From Eudromia elegans (taxonomy: Eukaryota; Chordata; Aves; Tinamiformes; Tinamidae), in contig PTEX01000024.1 of the NCBI GenBank assembly GCA_003342815.1, forward strand, positions 2,237,159-2,301,158: a DNA stretch of 64,000 bases, given 5' to 3'. Positions 23,116 through 36,565 of the stretch are shown here, piece by piece (the first letter of the stretch is position 1; the number at the start of each line of letters is the position of its first letter). The translations under genes were made by a program, and so were the position numbers. The notes under the pieces are model-generated. The model was not told the origin of the DNA, did no database searches, and was given only the letters and a program-made list of their open reading frames with translations.

Positions 23116-24529
23116 CGAAGACTTTCTACTTGTATTGTGTCGTCCCTGCTGACTTTGGGTTGCCCCCTGAAAAATAATTATGCTAGTTCAAGCTCCTAAA
23201 GTAAAACCCGCTGCTTCTTTCTTGGTCGGTTACTTTAAGTTTAAAAAGCTTTCTGGTCTCTTTGAGGAGCTCACTTTAAAAATGGGTTTCTCCAGATTCT
23301 CTTCTAAGTCCTGCCTGATCCAGCGTCCTCTCTCAGGCCACTCCTACCCTCAGCAGCCCCTGCCACAGTCTCCTTGGATCCAGGCAACTCGAATGGACTC
23401 TCATTCCCACCACCAGCTCCTCCATCCTGCTCTACATTGATCCCACACAGGGATAAGGAAACCTCCCGAGCAGAATGGGGACCTTCTCTCCAATGATTTT
23501 GAGAAAAGTAAATATTAAGAGATGAAAGAATGCAATTAAGATAGTAATACATATCAAACAATGTTAATAACCTTTATAAGCAAAGAGAACACCCAGTTTA
23601 TTCAGCTATCATAAAACAAATATTAAACACACTCTGGAAAAAAAAAAGATGTTATTTCTGTTCAGAAAAGTAATTAAAAAGGGCACAGAACAACTTTGCA
23701 GCTGCACAATAATCCCCTCTAATACAACATACACAAGTGTAAAATGCTCCTCCCAAAAGGTACTCGCAGCATCACCAGACAGAGAACATTACAGCACATA
23801 TTTTACACAACAGTCACACTACAGTATGGAGGCACCTTCATAAATGGGAACAAACAAACAAAACAGCATGCAACCTACTTTTGTGGTTTTCACAAGAAAG
23901 GAATTAAAAAAAAAAAAAGAATTTCAGGCAAAAATCTTAAGTATACAGATAGTGCAGCTAAATGGTGACAGGAATGTGCTACAGCCAATTTCAGTTCAGC
24001 AACAGTTCAACCTATTTCCTTCAACGAGGAACCTTTCTCCCTCCATTCTGGATATCTCCAGGCAAGGACCCGCACCCCGGGCAGACACCACAGAGCACCG
24101 TGCAGCTCTCTGGCCTCCAACCCTCGGGCAGAGCAACGGCAGCCAACACATACTGATCATCTGCAGCACAGGGGAAATCCTCAGGCTTGCCAAAGCACGG
24201 CTTGGTACCCACCAAAACCAACCAGTTTAGTTAAACAGTCAAGTTGAGAAGCAGAATTTGTATTATTGAAAAAATATTTATGAAAAAAAAAAGGATTTAG
24301 CATTTCTTGATGAAACATGAATATAAATAGTTGAGTTTGTAGATTCTGAACTGAAATACCGACGACCACCTAGTGTCATTTTCACCTCAAATACTGAGCT
24401 GCTCAAAATTATATCTGAGAAGAAAAACAGAAAACACGTCCCAAAGTGCCTACATAAATGTCACCTCCTGTAGTAAACTGGCCTTAGCTCTCAATACACC
24501 CCCCAAGCTTCCATAGGTTGTATCTCTGC

Positions 24530-24735
24530 TTGTGGTTTTCAATCAGAATTACAAGCCAATTAATGCTTCATGAAAAAAATAACATTGTTAAGGCTGCTTT
24601 TCAAAATCAGTTGGTGATACTTTGCAGTAAGTGGACTTTATTTAATGCTCAATTAAATTTTAATTGCTCAGTGACACAATTCATAATCATCAAACTAGCT
24701 AATGTTTATTAACAGCTATTTCTGATAGTGTGTAG
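24530..24735. promoter_or_regulatory. Candidate conserved non-coding block
   Basis: Contains CAATTAATGC, TTTAATGCTCAATTAAATTT, TAATTGCTCAG and AACTAGCTAATG in about 200 bases, with no simple repeat. A homeodomain-rich texture is the only evidence. Confidence 0.2.
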
Positions 24736-25080
24736 CACCTAAGATACATGCATTTGAAAAGAAATAATAAAGCTGGATACAATCATAGGCTGAACATTTC
24801 TGTCAAATGCCTTATTTGTTCTGAATCCCATTGGCTTTAAAATATTTGATATTTCTAATAAAATAAAGTGGGTGCAATATGCTGCATGGATTGGGGGAAG
24901 AACAGCTCACACAACTTGCAGTCATTGGCCATCAGCATTAATGGGGCTGCAACCAGCTTCAAGTTTAGATACCTTTACTTTAGGACAAAATTGTAAGTCA
25001 CCAGGTAGACAAGATTTCTGATTTTTTACAACAGATTATAGTTCAGGGGTCAGATAGCCCACAGTTTCTTTTTCAACCAG

Positions 25081-25124
25081 GAAAAGATGAAAAGAGATGA
25101 AAAGATCTTCTCAGAGATGAAAAG
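25081..25124. repeat. AGATGAAAAG short repeat cluster
   Basis: GATGAAAAG occurs three times in 44 bases, preceded by a partial GAAAA copy and with a spacer containing TCTTCTC. It is a minor expansion. Confidence 0.7.
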
Positions 25125-28100
25125 TACGCAAGAACATGATCTTTACACGTGTCTAGTTACTTCATAATATTTTTTCCCATTTTTATTCCTATCCCGATAT
25201 ATAATTAGTAAAAAAAATATGGATTATAAACCTCCTAAAAAAGAAAAATATTTAATGTCATTTCACTACCCATGCTATGAAGTGAATGAAGCAATTACTA
25301 CCTCACAGAAAGCTCTTTACAGCACACAGAAACCATTACAGCACACCTCTCTAAAGCCAACCAGGCCATACCCTCACAACCAGATAGTTTAATATTTACC
25401 TTGACTTTGGTAGTCTTCTCTCATATCACTCCTCTGTGACCAACCAAAAACCTCCTGAACAACCTCTCCCTCTGCTGCCCTGAACACAGCTTGCTTTTAC
25501 ACCAGCTGTTTCTAATTGGTAGCTTGATGATAACAGGGGGAAGTAATTAAGCCCTTCGTTATTCCTTCTTGACCTGCTGCCTTGTAGATCGTGTGTTTCT
25601 CATGAAGAGCTGGCATTACCAGGAAGCCAGAATATCCTGCATAAAGAGTTGAAACATAGATTTATAGGTGCACATAATCAATATGGAAAATTCAAGCTAC
25701 TGCCATACTGACAACAAGATTTCAACTCTAAGCAATAAGTTTGGGGGTTTTATGGGTACTTCCTGCTGGAATCCTTTTCTGTGTCCCTTTATGAGCCCTT
25801 CTCCCCTCCTTGCTTTCAGTAATTAAAATACTTCTTCTCTCATGTTCTATTATGAGTAGGCTTTCTTCCACTTTAACTATTGAATTTAATTCAATTTCCA
25901 GAAGCAAAATTAAATTTTATGTGGTATTTTATGTAATCAATCAAATATTTGAGGAAAATTATATTTAACTCCCTTAAATAATCCTCAAAAATTTTCTGAG
26001 TAGATTTGGTCAAGTTTAATTCTGAAAGTGTAGTCTCATCTCTTCTTGATGTACATGTAGTGACTACTTAATTTTACACATCGGAGTAGTTCTACTTGTA
26101 TCAAGTAGACGTGTCACCACCACATAGACAGGTCTTTGCAGAATAAGGGTCTCAACACGAAATTCACATTTTTTTCTTCCATGTAAAAGACTTTTTCTTC
26201 CATCTCTAAAACTTGCCCCTTCAATCATGAAAAAATAAAAAAAAAAGTCTTAAGAATACATTTCAATTTAAAGAGATCACGACTGCTTTCTTGAACGCAG
26301 CATCATAGTCAGAAGATCAAAAATTTGGCCTTCCTTTAAGGAGCCTTGAAGGTTACGAACCTAAATGTGAGACGTGTTTTCTGACTTCTGGCCGGTGTAT
26401 TTCATGTGAGGGCAGGAATCAGAGACGTACCCAGACCACAGCTCCGGAGGACGCGTTGTGGTAGAGGGGGAAAGGGCTGGATCTTTCTCCAGGAAGTCGG
26501 CGTGCTCTCCAGGCTAGAGCTAGTGTGAGCCATAGCTGCGTTACCTTGATTAAAACACCCAGGTTGCAAAGGGAATGGAAATGAGTGCGCATTTACAGCT
26601 GACTTGACTGGGAGCTACCTTCAAGTCCCTCGAGTGCACTAATACCTTAGATACTGAGCTGTCTAAAGTACTATGACAGGGGCTCAATAGCATGTAGCAT
26701 AGTTCCCATATATATTTAATTACTAAAACAAGTATATCATTTTTTCCCCACTCTCTTAGTACATTGTGAATGAATACTTGTGAACCTAGGACACATTTCC
26801 AGTGATCAAAGGTTAATATTGTAACAGACCAGTAAGTTATAAGGCAGCCTTCTAAAGAGCTTGTTGTTATCGCCTGGGTATAGAAAGCCTACTAGTTTTT
26901 TACCTTTTTGGTACTTCTTTCAATAAACTTCTTTTTAAACAAACTCTGGAAAACCATATAGCTCATTTTAGATACCACATGAAATAATTACATCCATAAA
27001 TCCTTTACTTGCATGTTAATAAAAAATAAAACTAACAAATATTAAATATTGATTGCTCTCTGTGATCTTAGGACTAAATGAACTAAGTATTTGTAACCTC
27101 AAATTGGAGTCTTTTTGTCAAAATGAAGTGTCACTGCTTATCAAAACAGCTATTTTATACATAATTTATGAAAAAGTGACTTATTTTTAAATATCACATT
27201 ATTTTCAAAATACCATCCAAAACAGCATCATTTTGCAACATTTCAGAATGAAATCATAGCTTATTCTTTCTACTGAGAAATAGGTCTGTAGGTGGCACTG
27301 TTTCTCCTTATGAGAAAAAAAAACAATCACAAACCAAACGAAATCAAGAATGTCAAACACACCCTGGTGAAATTGCTGAATTTATGTAAAGGACACATCT
27401 CTTAAGGAATGTAATTAAACTAAACATATGTATGATATATGCCCTAAACCTACTAAAATAATCTATATACATATTGTATAGTATATGCCATAAAGCTTCT
27501 GTTTGGACTGCAAGTGATTTAAGATTTGAACATAATGAATACTCTTATTCTCTTCAACAATTTTACATAGATTAAGATTTAATAAACTAATGAATTTAAC
27601 TGCATACATGGACAAGCATTAATCTCAAATATTTGAGCGAGAGCAGAATTCAGCAAACAATATTTATTACATGCCACATAGCAGCCCATACAGGTATCTT
27701 GCTTTAGAATATGTCATTCCAGTCTGTATATTTCTATGGTTGGGCACTTCATTCCACTGTACACCCATTCTTACCCAGACCAGCTCTTGGCCAGCTGAGT
27801 TTATCAGCATTTTTGGACTCATGTAACGTAGACCCTGTGTATGTGACAAAGTGTTTGCTGCAGGAATTCTAATCACATATGTCACAGTGGTGCTGGCAAG
27901 TGCACATCGTAAACACATGGTATAGATTTTGTATAGGGAATGACCCAAAGCAAGTCAAGGAAACAGATTTTAATCTTGAAACCAGTATGCATTTGAATCC
28001 CTGGAACTTTACAGTATCCACACGAGTCATAATTTCACTACATTTTGTAATTTTGCAAACATACAGGGCAATTTCTCTACCATCGGACATAGGACAAGTC

Positions 28101-28599
28101 AAAGTCCTAGGAGATTTCCTCTTTATTCCTCTTCTGTGGTAATATATACCTCCAGAATATAAATGAGCACTTACGTTTATAAATATTAATATTTATATTT
28201 TTGGTTTTGCTCTCCTTTTTCTGTCTCCTTTCTCAAGGTATTTCCATGTGGTTTACATGAAAGAAAGCAGGTTACTGCATATCAAAATATAGACTGATTA
28301 TGGATTTGTATAATTTAAATAGTTGAAAGTCCAGGGGAAAACTTAAAAATGTATTTTTGAAGTATCCGAAAGGAAACTGTTCCTGTGATGCCACAAAAGC
28401 ATCACTCAGCAAATGCAAGATTAGACAAATAGAAACAGCAGCAGCAGAAGAAAAGGAGTGTTAGCCTCAAGGGAAATTAAAGGAGATGTGCTATTCTCTA
28501 GCTGCACGGATCCTCATTAAAGACACTGAAAAATGCATTTAAGGACATGTCTCAGTCTACTACTTTTTCAATATCTGCCTCTTGCCTGCTGTTGTTGTT

Positions 28600-29062
28600 T
28601 TTCTAGAGGCTCAAGTGAAAAGTATCCCACAGCTTAATGCTTTGGAGCCATTCTCTCCTCGGCTCCTTCTCCGAGTCAGAACTGCTTTCAGTCAGATCCT
28701 ACTCTGCTTATTTTATTTCCCCGGCTTTGTAAACATCTACCGAAGGAGCAGAGGGGAGAGCAACGGAGCTGGGAGGATGGAAACCTCCCCGTAGCTGCTC
28801 CCACTTGTCCGCAGGGGCACAAGGGCAGGCGGAGGCAGGCGCAGGTCCAGCCAGCAACCCGCTGCAAGGTTCATGTGCTAAAACAGCCTTTGCGATGGAA
28901 AACCCCTGGATCTCCCCGAATCCCACGTGCCATCCCAAGGTGGTTCCGCCCTACACGTGCTGTGGAGCTCCTCAGAGCAGCCCCCCAGCCGTGTGGTGTC
29001 CAGACTCAGGTGGCTCCACGGAGGGGTAGGTGTGCCCTCGTGTGCTTACCGGGCAATACGCT
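28600..29062. other. GC-rich patch, no recognised gene
   Basis: GC-rich with moderate CpG (about 20 by eye), containing several short overlapping open frames on both strands. None shows a domain I recognise. With the patch at 29.93-30.27 kb it forms the main GC shoulder of the window. Confidence 0.55.
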
Positions 29063-29929
29063 AACCCCAAACGTCGGGGCAACATTAACAAATAACGTTG
29101 ATTTCACTCTGCAGACACAAGAGGTTGAATCTTGCCTAGGCTGAATCAAAGGTTCACTAAAAGAAGAACCAGCTTCAAATAAAAAAGGCAATAACATTTT
29201 AATACTGGAGTGCTTTCATCAAGTAGGAAAAGTCTCAGACTTTCTTAACAGCTGTTTCAGTTGTGTTTCCTGATGCAGCTTATCGAGCGAATGTGTTCTG
29301 AGAGCTCTAAATTGAGATTTATTTGTCCTTTTGCTAATAATGAATCAACCTTCTTTTAGATCAATTAACTAAATCACTTTGGAGGCAGCTCAATGCATTC
29401 TTTATGGATGAAAACCTTTGTTCGTTATTGCCCATAATATCTCTCCACCCCAATAAATACAATTAATAACCTACTTGTTCACTAGTGTTTGTAACTTCCA
29501 GCGTTTCACTGCAATTCATTTCTTATGACTTGCTAACAAAAATAGATTTGAGCAAAACATCAATATTAATATGTGCTTACACTCTCCCTTCTGTTCTTTC
29601 AAAAGTACTTAGTTTTCACAAAGAACTTTATCATGATATCACTCATGCCACTACAAAACCTCAACGAGTTTTTTAAAAAAATTTTACAAGTAAAAACGGG
29701 CTGCTAGTGCAATACGTGTTAGTGCTTCTTTTTCAGGTAGTATACATAAAAATAAAATGATTTTTAAGGTCACGCTGTGAAATTCCCAATGGAAAAGATT
29801 TTCATTTATGGTATTTGTTTCTGCAGGAACGAAGGTGGCTCTAGTTCGCTCCTCAGCTTGAGCAGACCAGGGCATGTGTTTCCTTTTGCAGTTTAGAGGC
29901 ACCTACATCCTTCCTCCTGGTTAAAGCCA

Positions 29930-30270
29930 CCCCAAGGACGGTAATTGCTGGAGCTGAGGGCCGGGTCTCGCCACAACTGACACTGATGGGGAATCAGAGG
30001 GGTCCACTGGGCGCTGGTCCGAGCCCGCCCGCTCCCGCCGCTGCACCCACGGTGCCTCCCAGGGCTCCCGTGTAGCTCTGCTTGCCTCCCAGGGCTCCTC
30101 GTCCTCTCCAGGCATCGCGGCTCGGCACGTGCTGACGGTGGAGGCGCCAAGGAAGCCCAACGGGAGCGAGATTCATCCTGTAGATCGTGTTGCAGGGACG
30201 GGATGACCCACGGGAAACAGGCGGCAGCTCCAGGTCCGGTTCCACTCTTCCCAACGCGCCGCTCTGCAAC
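29930..30270. promoter_or_regulatory. CpG-island-like patch, possible promoter
   Basis: I count roughly 25-27 CpG dinucleotides in about 340 bases, far denser than the rest of the window. An exact 16-base direct repeat (TGCCTCCCAGGGCTCC) occurs at 30053 and 30083. Downstream on the plus strand a good donor-like site (CTTAAG|GTAAAT) lies near 30443. A 176-codon minus-strand frame crosses the patch but has no recognised domain and is best explained by the high GC. It could be a small promoter for an unknown non-coding transcript, an exon of an unrecognised gene, or simply an unmethylated GC patch. Confidence 0.35.
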
Positions 30271-32299
30271 AGGATGAGAAACGGGCAAGAAAAACAGAGG
30301 GGAGCCGGTGCCATGTGAAATAAACCCAGCAACATGTCTCCTGTCAAATATATCCAAGATTACAATCCAGGCTGTGCCTGTATCCTCCACACTATCACAG
30401 CTTCTCACTGTTCCGCTGTGCAAATTTCTGTCTCCATCTTAAGGTAAATGCCTTTCTTTCCCCTTTATTAAGGCTTCAAAAACTGTAGTGAGTGCGAATG
30501 GTCATTTTATTGGTTTTTACGTATAAAACTAATATTTCCATTTTGAAATGGCTATGGAATGATCATAGTGTGAGGGCTGAACAATACTTTTGGTTAAAAT
30601 CTTCCAGGTTAGAAAAAGTTATGATTGTAATTTTCCATTTTACTAAGTGGAATGACATTAGAAGCTTATGGCTTTTGTTTCATGCCTTTTATGGGACATT
30701 TCAGATTCCCGTGGCATTTGAAATCAGAAGTGCTCAGCAAAATAATGTAGGAGAACACATTTTATTTCCTATGACAAAATTGACTGCTAAAAATATCAGT
30801 GCACTTAAACAGCAATACTCAAAGAGATTGGTAGGTTTCCACATAAAATTGCCTACATATTCCTGGGAAGAACAGGCTGCGAAAATGTTCCCATAAACAA
30901 TCTAGCTGCACATTAAACCCGTTGTGAACTAACAGCTGAATGCAAAAGTAATTGAGAGGTTTCTCCTATAAATAATAACAATTATAATATGGAGTTGGAG
31001 AACTAGCCCAGGCAGGGGACGCTCTGATCAGCTCCTTTGAGAGCCAAAGCATCAAAAAATGGTTGTAGGTTTTTCGTAGGTTTATTGCCATCTCCATTTC
31101 CCAAAGCTGCAGGACGCTAGAGATTACTAAATTTTCTAGTCAATTAACCTAATTCATCTTCCAATTTTAATGTCAAACGTTACACTATTCTTAACTTCCA
31201 CTTCAAAGACTCATAGAGGAATATATTCGCTGTCTCTTGTTTCACTTGTCTGTTTTAATGTTTGACTGTTTCTGGGTTTCTTTATGATTATTTTTTCATG
31301 AGCTAAAATATTCACTATGTCTGAAAAAGAGAAGGCTTCCTGTAGCAACAAAGACACTCGTATTTAGACATAGATTGCCCAGTGCTCACCACCGTGGTTA
31401 ATGTTGGCCTGTACTCTTTTCCGCAGAGATATCTTCCCAAGAACAGGAAAATATTTTCTTCAAAAACATTATTTTAATCAACAATCAAAATATCAACCCA
31501 CCTGATGTAAATATCCTACTGTAATGCCTTTCCAGAGTAAAACACCATAATAACAGAAATAGAGTAGGATAGTTACATTTTTAATATTTCAATTTGGTAT
31601 TCACCTATCAACTTCAGTAGCTTTACTTCATAGCAGAGCCTTTCCCTTTATTTAAATAATGCAAAAGGTCTTTTCTGCCTCACATAGGTTTTAGTGCTTT
31701 TATTATCCTTGAGGGTGCTATCTCAGGATAACTGCTCTGTGCACTGCTTTGCTCAACAATGCTGAGAAGAAATACTGGAAAACAAAACACGCATCTCTCG
31801 CTTCATTGCTCTGTATGAACACCAGAGAAAAATATCAAAGGTAACGTCAGATGGATTTCAAAGTGATTGTGCAATCCCAAAGTCCAGCCGTATTCTGTAA
31901 ACTTACAACGTGGCTCTGGGGCACCACTGCCGAACTAAGATAAAAGAACGGAGATGATTATCTGGTATCCTAAGGGAATGTTTTACCTGTAAGATGTCAG
32001 AAGGTTTTTGACCGGGATCAGTATTTTGCAGTTTAGATGTCTATCAATATTGGATAAAACGTTTTTGTTTTAAATGAAACTGTCTAGTTTTTCTTGTGAA
32101 ATTACTTAACTCTTTCACTACTTAACACCTTTGGTAAAGCTTGGACAGTGTTTGCGTGGACTAGGCATTTATTTGTTTTTCTGAGAAACTCCTTTTTTTG
32201 ACCTGTTTTTTTTTTCTTTCCCTTTTAGATGATTTTCTTAAGTAACAAACTAGGGAAGCTCTAGGTGTATAAATAGACTGGGCAGTAGCTGAAAGCATA

Positions 32300-32375
32300 A
32301 ATAATCTCCTTGGGAGCCAGAGTGGTGTGGCAATATGGTGATACTGAATCCTGGTTCCACGTGGGAGACCCACGC
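32300..32375 (+). mobile_element. Possible MIR-like tRNA-head remnant
   Basis: GGGAGCCAGA is followed about 30 bases later by TACTGAATCCTGGTTCCAC. This resembles the sense-strand MIR head (GGAGCCAGA...GAATCCTGGCTCTGCCAC). The match is short and the sequence after it does not clearly follow the MIR core, so chance similarity is a real possibility. Confidence 0.2.
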
Positions 32376-35300
32376 TCAGTCCTGAAGGAGGTTTCCAGAT
32401 TGCAAGCGTGATAAAAACACCACGTTCTCACACCCAAGGAGGAATTTTTGGCTTTGAAGACTTACCTCCTAGTTGGGCAGTCGCGGGATAACTCTGCTGG
32501 AATATTTGCCTTTCCACCTGCTTCTAATGGCTCCATGCCAAAGAGGAGCAGCAGGGAGGTCCCTGAGGCCACGGGGAGAGGCAGCCCTGGCTGGCAGCCC
32601 ATGGCTAGTGCAGAGCTTGCACCTCCCCATGGGCACCTCTCCTGGAAAGGTGGCTCCTGAGAAGGTAACTCCCTGTGCTGGAAAACAGCTCTGGAGAGAG
32701 ACTTGAACCACCCTCTAATCGGTGAATCTCGTAGCCATTTACTGCAAGTTTCCCCTGTCAGGAGCAGGGCACTGTCCCTTCACATTGCATGGGAAGCTGT
32801 GCACAAGGCCCTTGGCGGGGCTTTTTTTTTATCCAGATCATTATGACCTAATGATCAAGCCATTACAGCGAAATACTAAAAGCAGAGACGTACCAACAAC
32901 AGATAAAGCGGGCAGCCATGCCAAATCCGGTTATCTCCTGCACTCTACATTATTGCTACAGAGAGCAATAAGGAGAATCATCTGATTAGAGCCACTAACA
33001 AAATTCTCAATATCAAAACTGATGAAGTCAGAGAAAGCTGTGCCAGGATTTGGCCTATTGTATTCAACACATTCTATTTAGCCTTTTTATATAATGCAGG
33101 GCACACTACCTGCTCTTTAATTTTTTCAGGACATTTTTAAAGATGAAACAAGATCCAACAAAATGAATTCACAGTAGCTTCAGACTGACTCTCTTCTCCA
33201 ATTTGGGAGATATTCGCTGTTCTCATTTCATAAAGCTATACAAAAAGCTGAAAAAGAAAAAGAAATTGTATGCTATGAACTAGTGGAGGGGTTCAGCGCC
33301 TTTATAGCCTCCATTAGGGAACCAAGCACAGAAACATTAGGGCTTTTTGGTTTTTTTTTTCCTAGTTTACAATTAAATGACTTCAACCACATCAACAATT
33401 ACAAAACATCAGATTTCAGCAGTTTTATTGTCAGTCACCCACTGTTTTCCTGCTTGTGGAGGTCTCTGGGTTCTGACACTGAAAAACACCACAGAATAAA
33501 CTGTTTCTATATTTAAATCTATAAACACTGCATGACTAGCAATAACTGTTACAAGTATTGATTTTATCTATCTTTGTTCAAGACAGTAATTCCATTTTCT
33601 CATTGCAACTTTGTTCAAACATTAAATTAGAAGAGGTAGATATGCAACCCGTTGCTGAAGAGTAATTTGGTGTCCTTTTATTTTTTTTTTAATTTGAGAA
33701 CTATTAGAAATATAAAAACATCACGGCTAGTGATGATAAAATCAGCAGCCACACCAAAAAGCAACACACTTCTGTGATGAAGGCAAAAGCAGGAATATTA
33801 AACTGCCCCCATGTCTGCTGTCTAATGCAATTGAATTTAGGTGATGTGCAGCAAAATTTTAAGAGAAAAAACAAAATAATATGGGCTCAATGTATTGCAT
33901 GGCCCATGTGACAGTATGAGTGAAACCTACCCTGCAACTTCCAGTAACAATCCAGTTTCCAGATCCCGTCTCGTTAGTGACTGATCTGCTTCAGCCTTAA
34001 AATAGCAACTGCGTCACAGTTGGATATCAAAGATAGTCTTTTAAAACAAGGAGAAATGGAAAAATTCTCCGTGTTCTGGGTATCCAAAGGGTAATCAGAA
34101 CGGGCCTGCTATTTACGTTGTGATAAAGAGAACTCAGAAGGAAGCAGCAGCATTTTAAGCACGGCTCCCACAGAAGCGAATAAATTTTTCTCTTAGTTAT
34201 TTTGGGGTCAGCTTTTCTGATGAAACTGCAGGAACAAATTACACATCTGTCTCACAGCACCAGAATTAGTAAGAATTTTAAGATTCTTTATAAACACATT
34301 AGTGCAAGCAAATGAGAGCAGGGGCCGCATGAGATACAAATCTGCTAAGAAAGAGACGTCACTCCATCTATTCCTTTCTCATGAAAGTAAGTGCTTACAA
34401 CATTACCCATTAAGAGTAAAAATAAAGAAAGGCATAGACCTTATTTAAAAATTCCTGTTTCCTATATTTTAATTCCCTTTTCAAGAAGAGACCCAAACAT
34501 CCACTGTATCGAAATACACATAAGCAAATCTTCTATGGATTTAGTAAGATTGAGAGAGAAAAAAAGAAGTTTGTTTAGCTTGTGTTTAGCTTTCGTGAAT
34601 CCTGTCCATGGTGCTTGCAAACACCATCTATTCTGGAAACAAAAAGGCTCTAAGATAACTGACAGTATTCAGGGAACTCCGTACTGGCTTTTGTATTCAC
34701 TGTAGAATACGACTTGACATCTCTTTTCACATTACAACAGAATGAAATGAAAGAAGCAAATAAATAATATTTATGGAGAGTAAAAAGGTGAAGGTGCTCT
34801 GCATTTTTCAGACTCACCTCAGAAGGATGAAAGAGATCCAGTCTGTTTGATATGCTGTGTTTTAAAGGCTCTGATGGAAAACAAAAATGAAAGGCTTAAT
34901 TAGGAAAGGATATATTTTTTATTAGTACGTGATGTTTCCCAAGGAGATTGACAGCACAGTAGCAGATTTTAAGTGTGCAGCATAAATGTTTTCATTAATC
35001 AGTGTACTCTGTGCTAGGAATCATAAACACGATTGCCATAAGACCCAGACTCTCCCCATCCTCAAGAACCTAGTTTCACATGCTGAATTTGCAGAAATAG
35101 TTTCCAGATATTTCCATGAATATTTGAGGAAAAAGCCTCTACATCACAGCCCTTCTCTTGCTTGCAGACTTGGTCCTTGCCATGGGACCGTGCAGGTGTT
35201 ACTGAATATTTGTCAAGACATCAACACATTCTGAAATGATTAGAAAGGTATCTGGCAGGTATTCCTTCCTCACTTAATTTTTGTTGACTTTATGCCAAAA

Positions 35301-36519
35301 TAAAATCTATCATTCCATTCCCTTAAGAGACCACTGGCAAAGAGAGAAACTTGCTCAATAGCTTAGTGGAAAATATCTTCTAAAGAATAGTTTCAAATGT
35401 AAGTCCTAGGGATTCTTCCTCTGTATGCAAATGACATGATTTGAATCATTTACCATATAGCAGAATGCACATAGGTCTATACATACATATAAAGGCCTTT
35501 CTTTAAGTATATGGATCTCAACTTTTGCAATAAAAGTTTTGTAGTTTTTCTTCCCTGGATTTACTGGTTAATTCAACAGAATTCTTTCACAATTCTTATA
35601 AAATTGACAGGGAGAATTATAGAAAGTATTTGAAAGACTCAGCTGGGGTTTTAACCTAAAGCTGTTAATCTATAGGCAATACCTTCCAGGGTTTCAGATA
35701 TAAAGGTCCAGATTTATTCTCTGTTAAAAGCCAGGTGATTACCATCATAAATGCTAGGGAAAAAAAAGAACTGTTTGACAACACTTGGCACTTATGCCAT
35801 GATGTTATAAAATGCTATAAAAGTTACTTTTTTTCCCCCCCAAGCTATATGCTGTTAAAAACTGGTAAAATGATCATTTAAAAATACATAGTTAATGCAA
35901 AGAGTTATTATTAGTATGAAGAGTTCATTTGCTGGTCCCAATAAGTAAGTAGCCATTTGATTAAAAAAAAAAAAAACCAAAAAAACCACATTTATGTAGT
36001 TAATTTTCTTTGAAGAACTGCAGATCATTTACAGGCACGACACACAAGCAGGTATAATACCTACATTGAAGCAATGCAGAAAATCCTAAGAAAGAAAATG
36101 TGGGGCTGATGGCTGCTCAGCTCTGTGTTTCTCCATGTTCTCGAGCCCAGTCAAGGTGGCCATGAGCATATTGCAGTTTGTGCAGTAGAAGAGCTAGAAA
36201 AAATAGTTACATTGCAGCACTAAGAAGTTAAGAACGGGAATGGAAGTTTGCCTGGTTGATGTTTGTGAAGTTTTTTTATGGAAAATCCTGCTTTGTTTTT
36301 ATAGTTCCCATTGGGTCTGCCTCTTCCCCCAGAGTTTAAGGAAGATACTTCAGATCCATGGCAGAGATGGATGTCCAAGATATCCTGCACTTCAGCTGCC
36401 TGAGCTTGCCAGAGTAATGCTTTAGCTGTCTCAGCTTGCAGTCTGACAGTTTAAGCACCTATTAACATTTGGAATTGAGGATGACCAGGTGAAAGTATGA
36501 AAAGACAATATTATTATTT

Positions 36520-36565
36520 AACCCACTTGGAACGAAGTGTGTTATGTAACCGACTTGGAACAAAG
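36520..36565. repeat. 28-bp-period diverged duplication
   Basis: AACCCACTTGGAACGAAG at 36520-36537 and AACCGACTTGGAACAAAG at 36548-36565 differ at two positions. Confidence 0.78.

Larger units (their letters stand above)
23116..28599. other. AT-rich non-coding DNA
   Basis: No gene is recognised. A 128-codon plus-strand frame at 23844-24230 begins in low-complexity AAACAAACAAAACAG and contains a lysine run from poly(A); no domain is seen. A small CpG patch lies at about 26380-26530. Confidence 0.57.

Noticed and set aside
23844..24230. 128-codon plus-strand open frame
   Set aside because: Low-complexity start, a lysine run from poly(A), no domain, and overlapping frames on both strands.
29893..30423. 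176-codon minus-strand open frame
   Set aside because: It lies in the CpG-rich patch where stops are rare, overlaps frames in other registers (79 and 117 codons), and has no recognisable domain.
30492..30896. 134-codon plus-strand open frame
   Set aside because: No domain recognised and no supported splice or promoter context.
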